A stretch of DNA of 64,000 bases, taken from an uncultured Bacteroidales bacterium. GTDB lineage: Bacteria; Bacteroidota; Bacteroidia; Bacteroidales; FEN-979. The notes under the pieces are model-generated. The model was not told where the DNA came from, ran no database searches, and was given only the letters and a program-made list of their open reading frames with translations. Below are positions 37,632 through 47,153 of the stretch, in pieces (the first letter of the stretch is position 1; each line of letters starts with the position of its first letter). The stretch spans positions 206,773 through 270,772 of the forward strand of contig CAISRB010000005.1 in the NCBI GenBank assembly GCA_903887775.1. Reading direction: 5' to 3'. Made by a program: the position numbers and the translations under genes.

Positions 37632-37753
37632 TCACTGACCTGATACTCCATTTTCCGGTTTTTTCTTTTACGGCAGTTGATGCATACTGCAAGCAAACCA
37701 ATTTTTTGCAATCCTGCAACAGCTTATAGCTATCGTGAAAGCTGTGAAAAAGA

Positions 37754-37783
37754 TTGGGAGAAAAAAGTATTACTCTATATTTG
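37754..37783 (+). promoter_or_regulatory. Promoter of the DUF2520 / HAD / UbiA / Maf cluster
   Basis: TTG at 37754-37756, exactly 19 bases, then TATATTTG at 37776-37783, matching TTG-N19-TAnnTTTG. It lies 23 bases before the GTG start. Confidence 0.7.
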
Positions 37784-37805
37784 CATTTGAATTTTACGAA
37801 AAAGG

Positions 37806-38606
37806 GTGCCGGAAGATCAAAAAATACAGAATGTTGTTATAATCGGAGCCGGGAACCTGGCCACTCACCTGGCTCTTGCGCTGCACCATAAAGGAATTAA
37901 CGTGATCCAGGTGCTGAACAGGACACGTGCAACAGGGGAGAAACTGGCAAGAAAGGTCAAAGCTGGCTATACTGCTGATTTCAGGGCGGCCGATTTTAAA
38001 GCCGACCTGTTCATCCTTGCGGTAAGCGATTCGGCAATATTTAATGTTGCCAACAGCCTGTGCCTTAAAGATAAGCTGCTTGTGCATACTTCCGGATCAG
38101 TTGAAATGGAAGTGCTTTCGGAAGCATCATCGAATATCGGTGTTTTTTATCCCCTACAGACTTTTTCAAAAAACAAACGGATCAATTTCAGTAACACCCC
38201 GGTTTGCATTGAAGCTAATACGAACAACAATGAGGAGAAACTATTGCAGCTCGCCAGGCTGATCAGTAAAAAAGTCCAGCTCATTAACAGCGAACAAAGG
38301 AAAGTGTTGCATATGACAGCTGTATTTGCAGGTAATTTTTCCAGTTTCATGTATACCATTGCTGAGGATCTTCTCAAAAAACATGATATTCCCTTCAGCC
38401 TTCTTAAACCCCTGATCATGCAGACTGCCGCAACAGCAAAGCATGAAGATGTATTCAGCCGGCAGACAGGCCCTGCTGTCAGGGGGGACACGAAGATTAT
38501 GGACGAACATCGTGAGATGCTTGCAAAACACGGGGTATATATGGAAATTTATGACCTGATCAGTAAAAGTATTATCAAACATAAAACCAGGAATGACGAA
38601 TTATAA
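37806..38606 (+). CDS. Rossmann-like/DUF2520 oxidoreductase-like protein
   Basis: A 266-residue protein. The N-terminal Rossmann fold has IIGAGNLATHLALAL (dinucleotide loop) and DLFILAVSDSAI. The C-terminal helical DUF2520 domain contains VLHMTAVFAGNFSSFMYTIAEDLL. It resembles pyrroline-5-carboxylate or ketopantoate reductase-like enzymes, but no substrate is known. The start is a GTG. Its end overlaps the next gene by 14 bases. Confidence 0.9.
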   Translation: MPEDQKIQNVVIIGAGNLATHLALALHHKGINVIQVLNRTRATGEKLARKVKAGYTADFRAADFKADLFILAVSDSAIFNVANSLCLKDKLLVHTSGSVEMEVLSEASSNIGVFYPLQTFSKNKRINFSNTPVCIEANTNNNEEKLLQLARLISKKVQLINSEQRKVLHMTAVFAGNFSSFMYTIAEDLLKKHDIPFSLLKPLIMQTAATAKHEDVFSRQTGPAVRGDTKIMDEHREMLAKHGVYMEIYDLISKSIIKHKTRNDEL

Positions 38607-39117
38607 GGAATTGCTCAGGCATGTCACGACCTTTATTTTCGATTACGATGGTGTTCTTACAGATGGCATGGTGATCATGACCAGCCTGGGAGAAGGTCAC
38701 AGGATCTCGAGTGTAAAAGACGGATATGCGATACAGCTTGCCATTAAAATGGGGTACAATGTGGCGGTGATTTCAGGAGCTGTATCCAAATCACTTGAGC
38801 ATAGAATGAAAGCCCTGGGTGTAAGTGATGTTTTTATGGGCATTGAGAACAAAATCGAATGCTACCATGAATACCTTAAAACCCGAAGAATAAAACCCGA
38901 ACAGGTTTTATATATGGGCGATGATATCCCTGATTACGAGGTCATGCTTGAAGCCGGTATTTCTACATGCCCTGCAGATGCAGCAGAGGAGATCCGGAAA
39001 ATATCAAAATACATTTCCCACTGCAATGGAGGGAAAGGATGCGCAAGAGATGTCATTGAACAGGTCATGAAAGTACAGGGGAAGTGGATGACGGGAGATG
39101 GTGCGCATAAATGGTGA
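38593..39117 (+). CDS. HAD hydrolase, KdsC-like (KDO-8-phosphate phosphatase family)
   Basis: A 174-residue HAD phosphatase without a cap. The catalytic motif is FIFDYDGVLTDG, followed by AVISGAVSKSLEHRMKALGV and the acidic motif VLYMGDDIPDYEVM. Family members hydrolyse KDO 8-phosphate on the way to lipopolysaccharide core, which fits lpxB being nearby. The phosphatase specificity is inferred. Confidence 0.9.
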   Translation: MTNYKELLRHVTTFIFDYDGVLTDGMVIMTSLGEGHRISSVKDGYAIQLAIKMGYNVAVISGAVSKSLEHRMKALGVSDVFMGIENKIECYHEYLKTRRIKPEQVLYMGDDIPDYEVMLEAGISTCPADAAEEIRKISKYISHCNGGKGCARDVIEQVMKVQGKWMTGDGAHKW

Positions 39118-39127
39118 ACACAGGTAG

Positions 39128-39151
39128 CGCTATTTCGCTACTTCGCTATTT
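39128..39151. repeat. CGCTAYTT octanucleotide array (three units)
   Basis: CGCTATTT, CGCTACTT, CGCTATTT, wedged between the HAD stop (39117) and the UbiA start (39159). It is the same unit type as 17026-17073. Confidence 0.75.
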
Positions 39152-39158
39152 GAGTTTT

Positions 39159-40133
39159 ATGGAAACGGAAATAACATCAGTAATTCATAGGCTTGGCAAA
39201 TTTCTGCAGTTAATACGTTTCCCGAACCTTCTGATCATAATCCTGACGCAGTTCCTGCTCCGGTATTGCCTTTTCAAGCCCTTTTTATACGACGGGGATA
39301 CTGAGGTGATGACCAGCCTGCTTGATTTCTCTCTCCTTTGCCTTGCAACCATTCTTATTACTTCCGGTGGATACGTGATCAACGATTATTATGACATCAG
39401 GATCGACGAAGTAAATAAACCCTCACAACTGGTTGTTGGAAAAGTCATCTCAGGAAGAACGGCCATCAAATGGCATATCCTGCTTACCTTGCTTGGAAGC
39501 CTGATAGGGTTTTACCTTTCATACAGGGTCCGGCTGCTGAGTTTCGGACTTATTTTTCCGGTAGTTGGTTTGCTTTTGTGGTTCTATTCGGCCAAATATA
39601 AACGGATACTTTTCTGGGGTAATTTCATCGTGGCTTTGCTTTCAGCCCTGGTTGTGCTGATCGTGTATGTGTTTGAGTTTTTCTGGCTCAGGCTTCATCC
39701 GGAATTTTTTGCAGATCTTATTCCTGACCTTTTATCGGTTCAAAAATTATTCGGGGTCTACGCGGTTTTTGCTTTCCTGGTAACGTTTTTCAGGGAAATA
39801 ATTAAAGATATGGAGGACGTGAAGGGGGATGCAAGGGTCGGATGCAAGTCCATTCCCATTATTTTGGGCATCCATGCAAGCAGGTGGATAGTCACAGGAC
39901 TTATAGGGCTTACAGCAATCCTGATGGTTTGCGGGCTCCTGGTTTTATATCATTTATCCCTGATGACTGTGTTCTGGTACCTGGTCCTTACAACTCTCAT
40001 ACCTATGTTATTCCTGGTGTATAGGGTTTTTAAATCAAATACACCTGAAGAATACCATATCATGAGCAATATTTGCAAAATAATAATGGTAGCAGGGGTT
40101 TTATCTATGCAACTTTTAGCAATCAGTAAGTAA
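39159..40133 (+). CDS. UbiA-family prenyltransferase
   Basis: A 324-residue integral membrane enzyme with about nine membrane segments. The first aspartate-rich motif is GGYVINDYYDIRIDEVNKP and the second REIIKDMEDVKGDARVGCKS. Bacteroidota homologues at this locus are annotated as geranylgeranylglycerol-phosphate geranylgeranyltransferase, but the acceptor is not evident from sequence. The ATG at 39159 is preferred; the frame back to 39111 would translate the octanucleotide array. Confidence 0.88.
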   Translation: METEITSVIHRLGKFLQLIRFPNLLIIILTQFLLRYCLFKPFLYDGDTEVMTSLLDFSLLCLATILITSGGYVINDYYDIRIDEVNKPSQLVVGKVISGRTAIKWHILLTLLGSLIGFYLSYRVRLLSFGLIFPVVGLLLWFYSAKYKRILFWGNFIVALLSALVVLIVYVFEFFWLRLHPEFFADLIPDLLSVQKLFGVYAVFAFLVTFFREIIKDMEDVKGDARVGCKSIPIILGIHASRWIVTGLIGLTAILMVCGLLVLYHLSLMTVFWYLVLTTLIPMLFLVYRVFKSNTPEEYHIMSNICKIIMVAGVLSMQLLAISK

Positions 40134-40134
40134 T

Positions 40135-40719
40135 ATGATCAACAAACGATTAGAAGGTCATCACCTTGTTCTGGCATCGGCTTCCCCGAGACGTCAGTAC
40201 CTGCTCAAAGAGCTTGGGCTTGATTTTGAGATCTGTACCACGAATGTCAAGGAAGAATACCCTGCCGGTCTCAATCCACAGGAAATTGCCATTTATCTTG
40301 CCGAACTTAAGGCAGCCAGTTTTGATACAGCCAGGATGAATCAGAAAGCCATTCTTATCGCAGCTGATACCATTGTGGTGCTGGGCAGTGAGATCCTTGG
40401 AAAACCCGCAAACCACGATGAAGCTGTGATTATGCTTAAGAAGTTGTCAGGCAACAAACATGATGTGATAACGGCTGTTTGCCTCAAATCAAGAAAAAAG
40501 AAAAAAACGTTTCATGTCCAATCCTCGGTGTATTTCAAAGACCTGAGCCTCGAAGAGATTGAATATTATATAAGAAATTTCCAGCCATTCGACAAGGCAG
40601 GAGGTTACGGTGTACAGGAATGGATAGGTTATATCGGCATCAGCAAAATAGAAGGTTCTTTTTTCAATATTATGGGCTTGCCGGTAAAGGAATTGTATGA
40701 AGAGTTGCTCCTTTTCTGA
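40135..40719 (+). CDS. Maf-like nucleotide pyrophosphatase
   Basis: A 194-residue protein with the Maf signature LVLASASPRRQYLLKELGLDFEI and ADTIVVLGSEILGKP. Maf proteins hydrolyse non-canonical or modified nucleoside triphosphates (dTTP/UTP type) and delay septation when overproduced. It begins 1 base after the UbiA stop. Confidence 0.95.
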   Translation: MINKRLEGHHLVLASASPRRQYLLKELGLDFEICTTNVKEEYPAGLNPQEIAIYLAELKAASFDTARMNQKAILIAADTIVVLGSEILGKPANHDEAVIMLKKLSGNKHDVITAVCLKSRKKKKTFHVQSSVYFKDLSLEEIEYYIRNFQPFDKAGGYGVQEWIGYIGISKIEGSFFNIMGLPVKELYEELLLF

Positions 40720-40747
40720 TAACCCGGGAAGCTAAACAAAACACATA

Positions 40748-41515
40748 ATGACGGGAAAACCAATAATACTGCTTACTAACGACGACAGCATCAAGGCGCC
40801 GGGACTGCGTTTTCTGATCGAATGTGCCAGGCCTTTCGGGAAAGTGGTCGTGGTAGCCCCTGACCGGCCGCAGTCGGGAACCGCCCATGCCGTAACTGTG
40901 AATCACCCTTTACGCCTGGAACTGATCGCGAAGGAAAAAGATTACGAAGAATACAGCTGCAACGGGACGCCGGCAGATTGCGTGAAACTTGCGTTTAAAG
41001 TTGTTCTTAAAGGGAGGGCGGATTTCCTTTTCTCAGGAATCAATCATGGCACGAACTCCTCTATTAATATAATTTATTCCGGTACCATGGCCGGTGTTTT
41101 CGAAGGCGCTATGGCGGGTGTAAGTTCGGCCGGGTTCTCGCTTACGGATTACAAAATGGATGCCGATTTCAGATCATCCGGCAGGTATGTTAAAAAAATA
41201 ATGTCGGAGGTTATAAAAAACAAACTGCCCGATGGCATTTGCCTGAATGTGAACATTCCGGCAATCCCCGAAAAGAAAATCAGGGGAATAAAAGTCTGCA
41301 GGCAGGCTGAAGGTACATGGCAGGAGGATTTTGATGAAAGAACCGACCCTCATGGCCGAAAATATTACTGGATGACAGGCGTTTTCGTAAAAACCGGGCA
41401 CGGCAGGGACACTGACGAATGGGCAATTGAACATAATTATATAGCTGTGGTGCCTGTGCAGTTTGATTTCACCGCGAATAAGGCATTAAAGCCCGTTTCA
41501 AACTGGTTCTTATGA
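40748..41515 (+). CDS. surE: 5'/3'-nucleotidase SurE
   Basis: A 255-residue metal-dependent nucleotidase. The metal site is ILLTNDDSIKAPGL (adjacent aspartates), with VAPDRPQSGTAHAVT and FSGINHGTNSSINIIYSGTMAGVFEGAM. It dephosphorylates nucleoside monophosphates and is linked to stationary-phase survival. Its end overlaps lpxB by 4 bases. Confidence 0.97.
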   Translation: MTGKPIILLTNDDSIKAPGLRFLIECARPFGKVVVVAPDRPQSGTAHAVTVNHPLRLELIAKEKDYEEYSCNGTPADCVKLAFKVVLKGRADFLFSGINHGTNSSINIIYSGTMAGVFEGAMAGVSSAGFSLTDYKMDADFRSSGRYVKKIMSEVIKNKLPDGICLNVNIPAIPEKKIRGIKVCRQAEGTWQEDFDERTDPHGRKYYWMTGVFVKTGHGRDTDEWAIEHNYIAVVPVQFDFTANKALKPVSNWFL

Positions 41516-42660
41516 AGTATTACATAATTGCCGGAGAAGCTTCAGGGGATCTTCATGCTTCGAATCTTATCAGGGAACTGAAAATACTTGACAGCCAGGC
41601 TTCTTTTCGCTGCTGGGGAGGCGATTTTATGCAAAAGGAAGGGGCTGTTATCGTAAGGCATATCCGTGACCTTGCTTTCATGGGTTTTCTCGAAGTGGCC
41701 GTTCATCTTCCCAAGATCCTGGGGAACCTGAAGTTCTGTAAACAAGACATCCTGCAGTTCAACCCGGATGTCCTGATTTTAGTGGATTATCCCGGGTTTA
41801 ACCTGAGGATAGCCCGTTTTGCAGCTTCGAAAGGCATCAGGGTCTTTTATTATATTTCGCCTCAGCTCTGGGCCTGGAAGTCTTCACGTGTTAAAACGAT
41901 CAGGGAATCGGTTGAACAGCTGTTTGTGATCCTGCCGTTTGAACAGGAATTTTATCATCAGCATGGCGTTGATACAAATTTCCCGGGACACCCTCTTCTG
42001 GATGTCATTCATGAAGGAATGAAGCTGAAAACCCGCAAATCGTTTATTCAGGATAATGGTCTTGAAGACAAGCCACTCATTGCGCTTCTCCCCGGCAGCC
42101 GGAAAATGGAAGTAAAAAATATGCTTTCTGTGATGCTGCAGGTGATCCCTTCATTCCCGGGCTACCAGTTCGTGATTGCTGCTGCACCCTCATTACAGAA
42201 AGAGTTTTACGGTTCCCTGATTCAAAATGCCCGGGTTGGTATTGTCTTTGGCCAGACCTATGACCTCCTCGGCAGTTCCGTGGCAGCTTTGGTCACTTCA
42301 GGGACAGCCACACTCGAAACTGCCCTGATGAATGTACCCCAGTTGGTATGCTACAAAGGAAATCCTTTGTCTTATGCCATAGCCCGGCGGATAGTCAAAG
42401 TGGATTTCATTTCACTTGTAAACCTTATAGCCGGCCGCGGCATTGTAAGGGAGCTTATACAGAAAGAATTCAATGCTGGTACCCTGATTGCCGAACTGAA
42501 GCTGATACTGCAGCCGGAACGACAGAAGGATATCCTTGAAGGGTACAGTGAAGTTAAAAAAATGCTTGGTGGTAAAGGTGCCTCCGGAAGGGCAGCTTCT
42601 GAGATGATACAATATTTAAGTGAGAAATCAGTTAAATTAAAGGGAAAAAACTTTAAATAA
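41512..42660 (+). CDS. lpxB: Lipid-A-disaccharide synthase
   Basis: A 382-residue GT19 glycosyltransferase that joins UDP-diacylglucosamine and lipid X to make the lipid A disaccharide at the inner membrane. Motifs are YIIAGEASGDLHASNLI, DYPGFNLRIARFA, YYISPQLWAWKSSRVKTI and ALLPGSRKMEVKN, with VTSGTATLETALM late. Its presence confirms a Gram-negative outer membrane with LPS. Confidence 0.97.
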   Translation: MKYYIIAGEASGDLHASNLIRELKILDSQASFRCWGGDFMQKEGAVIVRHIRDLAFMGFLEVAVHLPKILGNLKFCKQDILQFNPDVLILVDYPGFNLRIARFAASKGIRVFYYISPQLWAWKSSRVKTIRESVEQLFVILPFEQEFYHQHGVDTNFPGHPLLDVIHEGMKLKTRKSFIQDNGLEDKPLIALLPGSRKMEVKNMLSVMLQVIPSFPGYQFVIAAAPSLQKEFYGSLIQNARVGIVFGQTYDLLGSSVAALVTSGTATLETALMNVPQLVCYKGNPLSYAIARRIVKVDFISLVNLIAGRGIVRELIQKEFNAGTLIAELKLILQPERQKDILEGYSEVKKMLGGKGASGRAASEMIQYLSEKSVKLKGKNFK

Positions 42661-42672
42661 AATTCAGGTAAA

Positions 42673-43665
42673 ATGATAAGTATGGATAAAAAGATTCTCG
42701 TATTTTTTTGCTTTATAGTTGTTGGATTCCGCTTAGGGTTAATGGCCCAGGATCAGAAAACAAATCAAAACCAGAAAGGGCAGATAATAACCCTTGATCC
42801 TGCAAAACTAGATTCTGCAAACCGGAACCATGGGACAAAACCTGTGCCTAAAAACCCTGCCGGAGCTACAATGAAGAATTCGAAGGTGGATCAGAAGGAA
42901 CTCACTCCCCAGGAAAAACAGGCACAGACCTTTACACAAGATGGTGTGAAAAAGGCTAAAGAACAAAATTATGATGGCGCAATCCAGGACTTCACGAAGT
43001 CAATAAAGGCTTACGAAAATGCAATAGCATATATGAACAGGGGGTATTGCTATATGATCAAGGCCCGGTACGATCTTGCCATTGAAGATGAGAACAAGGC
43101 AATAAACCTCAGTAAATCATACGGGAAGGCTTATTTTGTGCGGGGTGCATGTAAATTCCATCTGAACGATTTCGATGGTTCTGAGAAGGATTTGACAGAT
43201 GCCCTGAAATTTGACCATAAAAATCCTGCTGCTTTCAATTATATGGCAGCTATTAATCTCATGAAGAAGGATTACCAGGGTGCGCTCGAAAACTATAATG
43301 TGGTCATAAGGCTTGACTCTTCATATCCCGACGTGTTTACAAACCGCGCGATGGTGCGTCACAACCTTCAGGACTATAACGGTGCCATCCTCGACTGTAA
43401 TACTGCCCTGAAAAGGAATCCTAATAACGTTTCCGCTTATAATAACCGGGGAGCAACTAAAATTTTACTTAAGGATTACCAGGGGGCTTTGCTCGATTTA
43501 AATAAAGCAATTGAGCTGAGTCCCTCAGACGCCGATGCGTTTAATAACCGCGGAAAAGTAAAACAGTTTCTGGGTGATACGGAAGGCGCCTGTAAAGACT
43601 GGAATAAAGCCTTCGACCTGGGAATTACCGAATCTAAGGACTTGATCATAAAATACTGCAAGTAA
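42673..43665 (+). CDS. Exported tetratricopeptide-repeat protein
   Basis: A 330-residue protein with a signal peptide ending near GLMAQ, a low-complexity Lys/Gln/Pro linker (about 30-85) and about six TPR units. The repeat core reads AYNNRGATKILLKDYQGALLDLNKAIELSP. The C-terminus EGACKDWNKAFDLGI is a cap motif shared with the next gene. The two genes are tandem paralogues 8 bases apart. Probably a scaffold for protein interactions in the periplasm. Confidence 0.85.
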   Translation: MISMDKKILVFFCFIVVGFRLGLMAQDQKTNQNQKGQIITLDPAKLDSANRNHGTKPVPKNPAGATMKNSKVDQKELTPQEKQAQTFTQDGVKKAKEQNYDGAIQDFTKSIKAYENAIAYMNRGYCYMIKARYDLAIEDENKAINLSKSYGKAYFVRGACKFHLNDFDGSEKDLTDALKFDHKNPAAFNYMAAINLMKKDYQGALENYNVVIRLDSSYPDVFTNRAMVRHNLQDYNGAILDCNTALKRNPNNVSAYNNRGATKILLKDYQGALLDLNKAIELSPSDADAFNNRGKVKQFLGDTEGACKDWNKAFDLGITESKDLIIKYCK

Positions 43666-43673
43666 ACCTTCAG

Positions 43674-44609
43674 ATGAAGAAGGTCAGTGCCTTATTCCTC
43701 ATATTTGTTATTTTCTCCTGTATATTATCTGTGCAGGTTTATGCCCAGATCAAACTGAATAAGATCCTGATTGATTCAGGTATTCTGAAAGCCAGGCTTC
43801 TCGATTATCAGCCTGCACTGAAAGACCTTAACAGGGCTGTTGCAATGGATTCAGGGAGCGCTGAAGCTTTCTATAACCGTGGCGTCCTCAGGTACGATAT
43901 GAAAGACTATTACGGAGCCATTGATGATTTCAGCCGCGTACTTGAATTGAAGCAATCCTACGTCGAACCATGGTTCAACAGGGCTTTGGCAAAAGATGCG
44001 TTGAAGGATTATGACGGTGCAATAAGGGATTACACAAAAGCTGTGGCAATCAAGGCCGATTACCCTGAAGCCTATTATAATAAGGCGATTGACCTGATGG
44101 AAATGGGGAAATATCCGGAGGCGGAAATGAATTTCTCCAGGGCTCTTCAATATAAGCCTGTGTTCCCTGAAGCCAGTTATAACCGTGGATTATGCCGGTA
44201 CAGCAAGAAAGATTACATGGCTGCAATTCAGGATTTTAATGAAGCTATACGATACGACTCATCCCAGGCCGATTATTTCGCAAGCAGGGGGGCAGCCAGG
44301 GCAGCGCTGGGTAATTACCAGGATGCCGTCATTGATTTCGATGCCGTGATCAGGATGATTCCTTCTGATATCCAGGCCAGGATGAATAAGGCTCTTGCCC
44401 AGATGTACCTTAAGCAGTTTGAAGCTGCAGTAATTACTTATACTGAAGTTTTAAACCAACAACCCGGTAACGGTGAAGCCTTTACCAACAGAGGAGTTGC
44501 AAAGCAATATCTTAATCAACCGGGTGACGCATGCAGGGACTGGGAGAAGGCGGTTGATCTTGGTAACGGGAAAGCCAGGTCGTACCTCTTAAAATACTGT
44601 AAAAAATAA
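43674..44609 (+). CDS. Exported tetratricopeptide-repeat protein (paralogue of upstream gene)
   Basis: A 311-residue protein with a signal peptide ending near VQVYAQ, then about seven TPR units (for example AFYNRGVLRYDMKDYYGAIDDFSRVLEL). It has the same C-terminal cap as its neighbour (GDACRDWEKAVDLGNGKA) and ends in LLKYCKK. It lacks the linker of the upstream copy, so the pair has diverged mainly at the N-terminus. Function is unknown. Confidence 0.85.
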   Translation: MKKVSALFLIFVIFSCILSVQVYAQIKLNKILIDSGILKARLLDYQPALKDLNRAVAMDSGSAEAFYNRGVLRYDMKDYYGAIDDFSRVLELKQSYVEPWFNRALAKDALKDYDGAIRDYTKAVAIKADYPEAYYNKAIDLMEMGKYPEAEMNFSRALQYKPVFPEASYNRGLCRYSKKDYMAAIQDFNEAIRYDSSQADYFASRGAARAALGNYQDAVIDFDAVIRMIPSDIQARMNKALAQMYLKQFEAAVITYTEVLNQQPGNGEAFTNRGVAKQYLNQPGDACRDWEKAVDLGNGKARSYLLKYCKK

Positions 44610-44661
44610 TGCCACTTTTCATCATTCGCCGGATTAAGTTCTGAGTTAATGATGAAATGAT

Positions 44662-46767
44662 ATGAATCCCTGGAGACCTTTGCCGCTCCTCAGGCTTGTG
44701 ATTCCTTTTATTGCCGGGATTGTTGCAGGACAGCTGATCAATCCCCATTTGCCTGCATTTCTTCTTTTCTGTTTCTTAGCTGCAGCCTGTGCAGCGCTTT
44801 TCTGTTTTCACCTGTTTGCTTTATGTTACCGGCTAAGATGGATCACGGGCTTAATAACCCTTCTTGCCTTTTACGCTTCGGGATTTCAGTTCTCAGGCAT
44901 ATCCTCCGATAAAAGGAACAGGCAAATGCCGGAGTTTGAAAAAGCTGTCGTACTTCTGATCAGGGTAAGTGATTGTCCTGTTGTGAAGCAGGGTTCTGTA
45001 TTCGCCGTTTCTGACATTGTTTCAGTTTATGATTCCGGTGCATGGACATCATTTAATGCAAAATTTTATCTCAGGGTGTATGGCAACAACAATAATTCCC
45101 TGCTTTCATTTGGCAACTATTACCTTGTGCACGGGAGGCCGGAAGCACTTCTGTTTTTTACCGGTAACCATTCATTTAATTTTCGGAGCTATTTATTTGA
45201 TAAAGGATTAAGATATGAGCTCAGTTGCAGAAGCAGGGAATGCATGGCAGTGCCTGCTGATCATGCAATTGGATTAAACCGGCTTGCATTTGCGGTAAGA
45301 AACAGGCTGTTGAAGATTTTGAGTGAGAAAGGTCTTGCCGGTCAGGAGTTCCAGGTTGCAGGCGCCCTGCTTCTGGGCTATGTGAACGAAATTGACAGCC
45401 GCCTGAAATCGGCCTTCGCTGCAAGCGGAACGATGCATATTTTATCGGTTTCAGGGATGCATGTAGGTATCGTTTTCCTGTTTCTTGAGACCATCCTCTC
45501 GTTTCTGGCAAAATTCAAATACGGGCTGTTCATTAAATCATTCCTGCAAATCATTTGTATCTGGGCATATGCAGCAGTGACAGGCTTTTCACCGGCAGTT
45601 TTACGTGCTTCAACATGCCTGGGCTTTCTGATCATCGGGAAAACCATCCGGCGAAAACCTGAGATGCTGAATGTGATCAGTGCTTCGGTTTTCTTTTTAC
45701 TGGTAATGGATCCGTCGATCCTTTCCGATGTCGGGTTCCAGTTGTCCTACATGGCGGTAATTGGCATTGTGCTTCTTTATAAGCCTGTCTATGACTTATA
45801 CGTGACACATCTGTGGCTGCCCGATAAAATTTGGGCGCTTGTGGCAGTATCCGTGGCGGCACAAATTGCGACCTTTCCCCTCAGCCTCTATTACTTTCAT
45901 CGTTTCCCGAACTATTTCATCGTTTCAAACCTGATTATCGTCCCATTATCAAATGGGATCATACTCATGGGGATACTTGGATTGGTTTTTTCATCTCTGC
46001 CTGTTATCGGCAACCTTACGATTTCTGCATTAAAAATATTGCTCATCGGGCTCAATCAAAGTGTTTTGTGGATAGGTTCCCTCCCCGGAGCAGTGAGCAA
46101 GGGATTTTTCCCGAACGGGTTGGAAGTCTGCCTGATCTATTTTTTTATTATGACAATCTTTGTGTTTCTCACCCGAAAAAAGCCGGTATTGCTGCTGTGG
46201 GCTTTATCCTGCCTGATTATGCTTGAAATCTCGGAGCTTGCCGATAAAGCAAATTTTTCGTCACAATGCAGGCTGGCCGTACACCAGGGAAGGCAGGGCT
46301 ACGTGATAAGGTTTATCAGGGGCAGAAAGGAGATCTGTTTTTATTCAGGTCTGCGGATGATGAAGGACCTCTTTATCGCAGACCAGATCGGAAACGAGAG
46401 GTTGGCCGGTAAGCTGAGCTCTTTTCAGGATCGCTGGGTCAATACACAGGGCTGGCAAAAGACCGCAGGTTTTCCAGAGGTGGGAAGATTTGGAAACATG
46501 CTGGCAGTAAAGGGTAAAAAAATTTATATTCTTGATTCTCCTCTGAGTAAAAACCTGCAGGTTAAGGCTCATGCCGACATCCTGCTTATAAATCGTAACT
46601 CCGGCTTCAGCATAAAGCAGCTGAAAAATATATTTTCCCCCCTGATTATCCTTAATGTATCTGCAGCCTCACATTCAAGGATCATCAGCTGGTCTGATCA
46701 GGCCCGGATTATGGGTTTAAGGTTTTATGATTTAAAATCAACGGGGTTTTATCAGGAAGAGTTATAA
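44662..46767 (+). CDS. ComEC/Rec2-family competence membrane protein
   Basis: A 701-residue polytopic protein. An N-terminal DUF4131-like region leads into the Competence domain, with GALLLGYVNEIDSRLKSAFAASGTMHILSVSGMHVGIV followed by SPAVLRASTCLGFLIIG and further membrane segments up to about residue 520. The remaining soluble tail keeps the size of the usual MBL-like nuclease domain but shows no HxHxDH motif, so that domain is degenerate or absent. ComEC forms the channel for transforming DNA. A ComEA-like HhH protein lies at 59843. Confidence 0.9.
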   Translation: MNPWRPLPLLRLVIPFIAGIVAGQLINPHLPAFLLFCFLAAACAALFCFHLFALCYRLRWITGLITLLAFYASGFQFSGISSDKRNRQMPEFEKAVVLLIRVSDCPVVKQGSVFAVSDIVSVYDSGAWTSFNAKFYLRVYGNNNNSLLSFGNYYLVHGRPEALLFFTGNHSFNFRSYLFDKGLRYELSCRSRECMAVPADHAIGLNRLAFAVRNRLLKILSEKGLAGQEFQVAGALLLGYVNEIDSRLKSAFAASGTMHILSVSGMHVGIVFLFLETILSFLAKFKYGLFIKSFLQIICIWAYAAVTGFSPAVLRASTCLGFLIIGKTIRRKPEMLNVISASVFFLLVMDPSILSDVGFQLSYMAVIGIVLLYKPVYDLYVTHLWLPDKIWALVAVSVAAQIATFPLSLYYFHRFPNYFIVSNLIIVPLSNGIILMGILGLVFSSLPVIGNLTISALKILLIGLNQSVLWIGSLPGAVSKGFFPNGLEVCLIYFFIMTIFVFLTRKKPVLLLWALSCLIMLEISELADKANFSSQCRLAVHQGRQGYVIRFIRGRKEICFYSGLRMMKDLFIADQIGNERLAGKLSSFQDRWVNTQGWQKTAGFPEVGRFGNMLAVKGKKIYILDSPLSKNLQVKAHADILLINRNSGFSIKQLKNIFSPLIILNVSAASHSRIISWSDQARIMGLRFYDLKSTGFYQEEL

Positions 46768-46772
46768 TTTAT

Positions 46773-46803
46773 TTTGAGAATCCGGAAAATTAATATACTT
46801 TTG
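46773..46803 (+). promoter_or_regulatory. Promoter of tRNA-Asp
   Basis: TTTG at 46773-46776, exactly 19 bases, then TACTTTTG at 46796-46803: a full TTTG-N19-TAnnTTTG match. It places the transcription start a few bases before the tRNA. Confidence 0.85.
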
Positions 46804-46816
46804 CAGACTGAATAAA

Positions 46817-46890
46817 GGACTGGTAGTTCAGCTGGTTAGAATGCCGCCCTGTCACGGCGGAGGTCGCGAGTTCGAGTCTCGTCCAGTCCG
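46817..46890 (+). tRNA. tRNA-Asp (GTC)
   Basis: A 74-nt cloverleaf with acceptor GGACTGG/CCAGTCC, anticodon loop CTGTCAC (GTC) and T-arm GCGAGTTCGAGTCTCGT. CCA is not encoded. Confidence 0.96.
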
Positions 46891-46903
46891 CAAAATCAAA
46901 TAG

Positions 46904-46938
46904 AAAACCCTGTAGCAAAGCAAGTTACAGGGTTTTTT
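46904..46938 (+). terminator. Rho-independent terminator of tRNA-Asp
   Basis: AAAACCCTGTA and TACAGGGTTTT form an 11-bp perfect stem followed by T residues. The remaining 200 bases up to the kinase hold no ORF; a weak TATCTTTA at 47126 may be the kinase -7. Confidence 0.85.
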
Positions 46939-47153
46939 GTTTGTGAAATGGGAGTGGGATGGGGAAAGGCCCCCATAATAATGATACTTTTATATTCATA
47001 ACATCTGAATATCCGGAAAATGTAACAATTTTCCCCGGCAGGATATACCGGATTTTTCTGTTCGCTGACCCCGTTGTTCAAAATCAAACTAGCATTAAAT
47101 ATTAGGATTAACAGTCGTTCGGTCGTATCTTTATTGGTTGAAATGAATTTTTT

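Noticed and set aside
44662-46767. Second MBL nuclease in the ComEC tail
   Set aside because: No zinc-binding histidine motif is visible.
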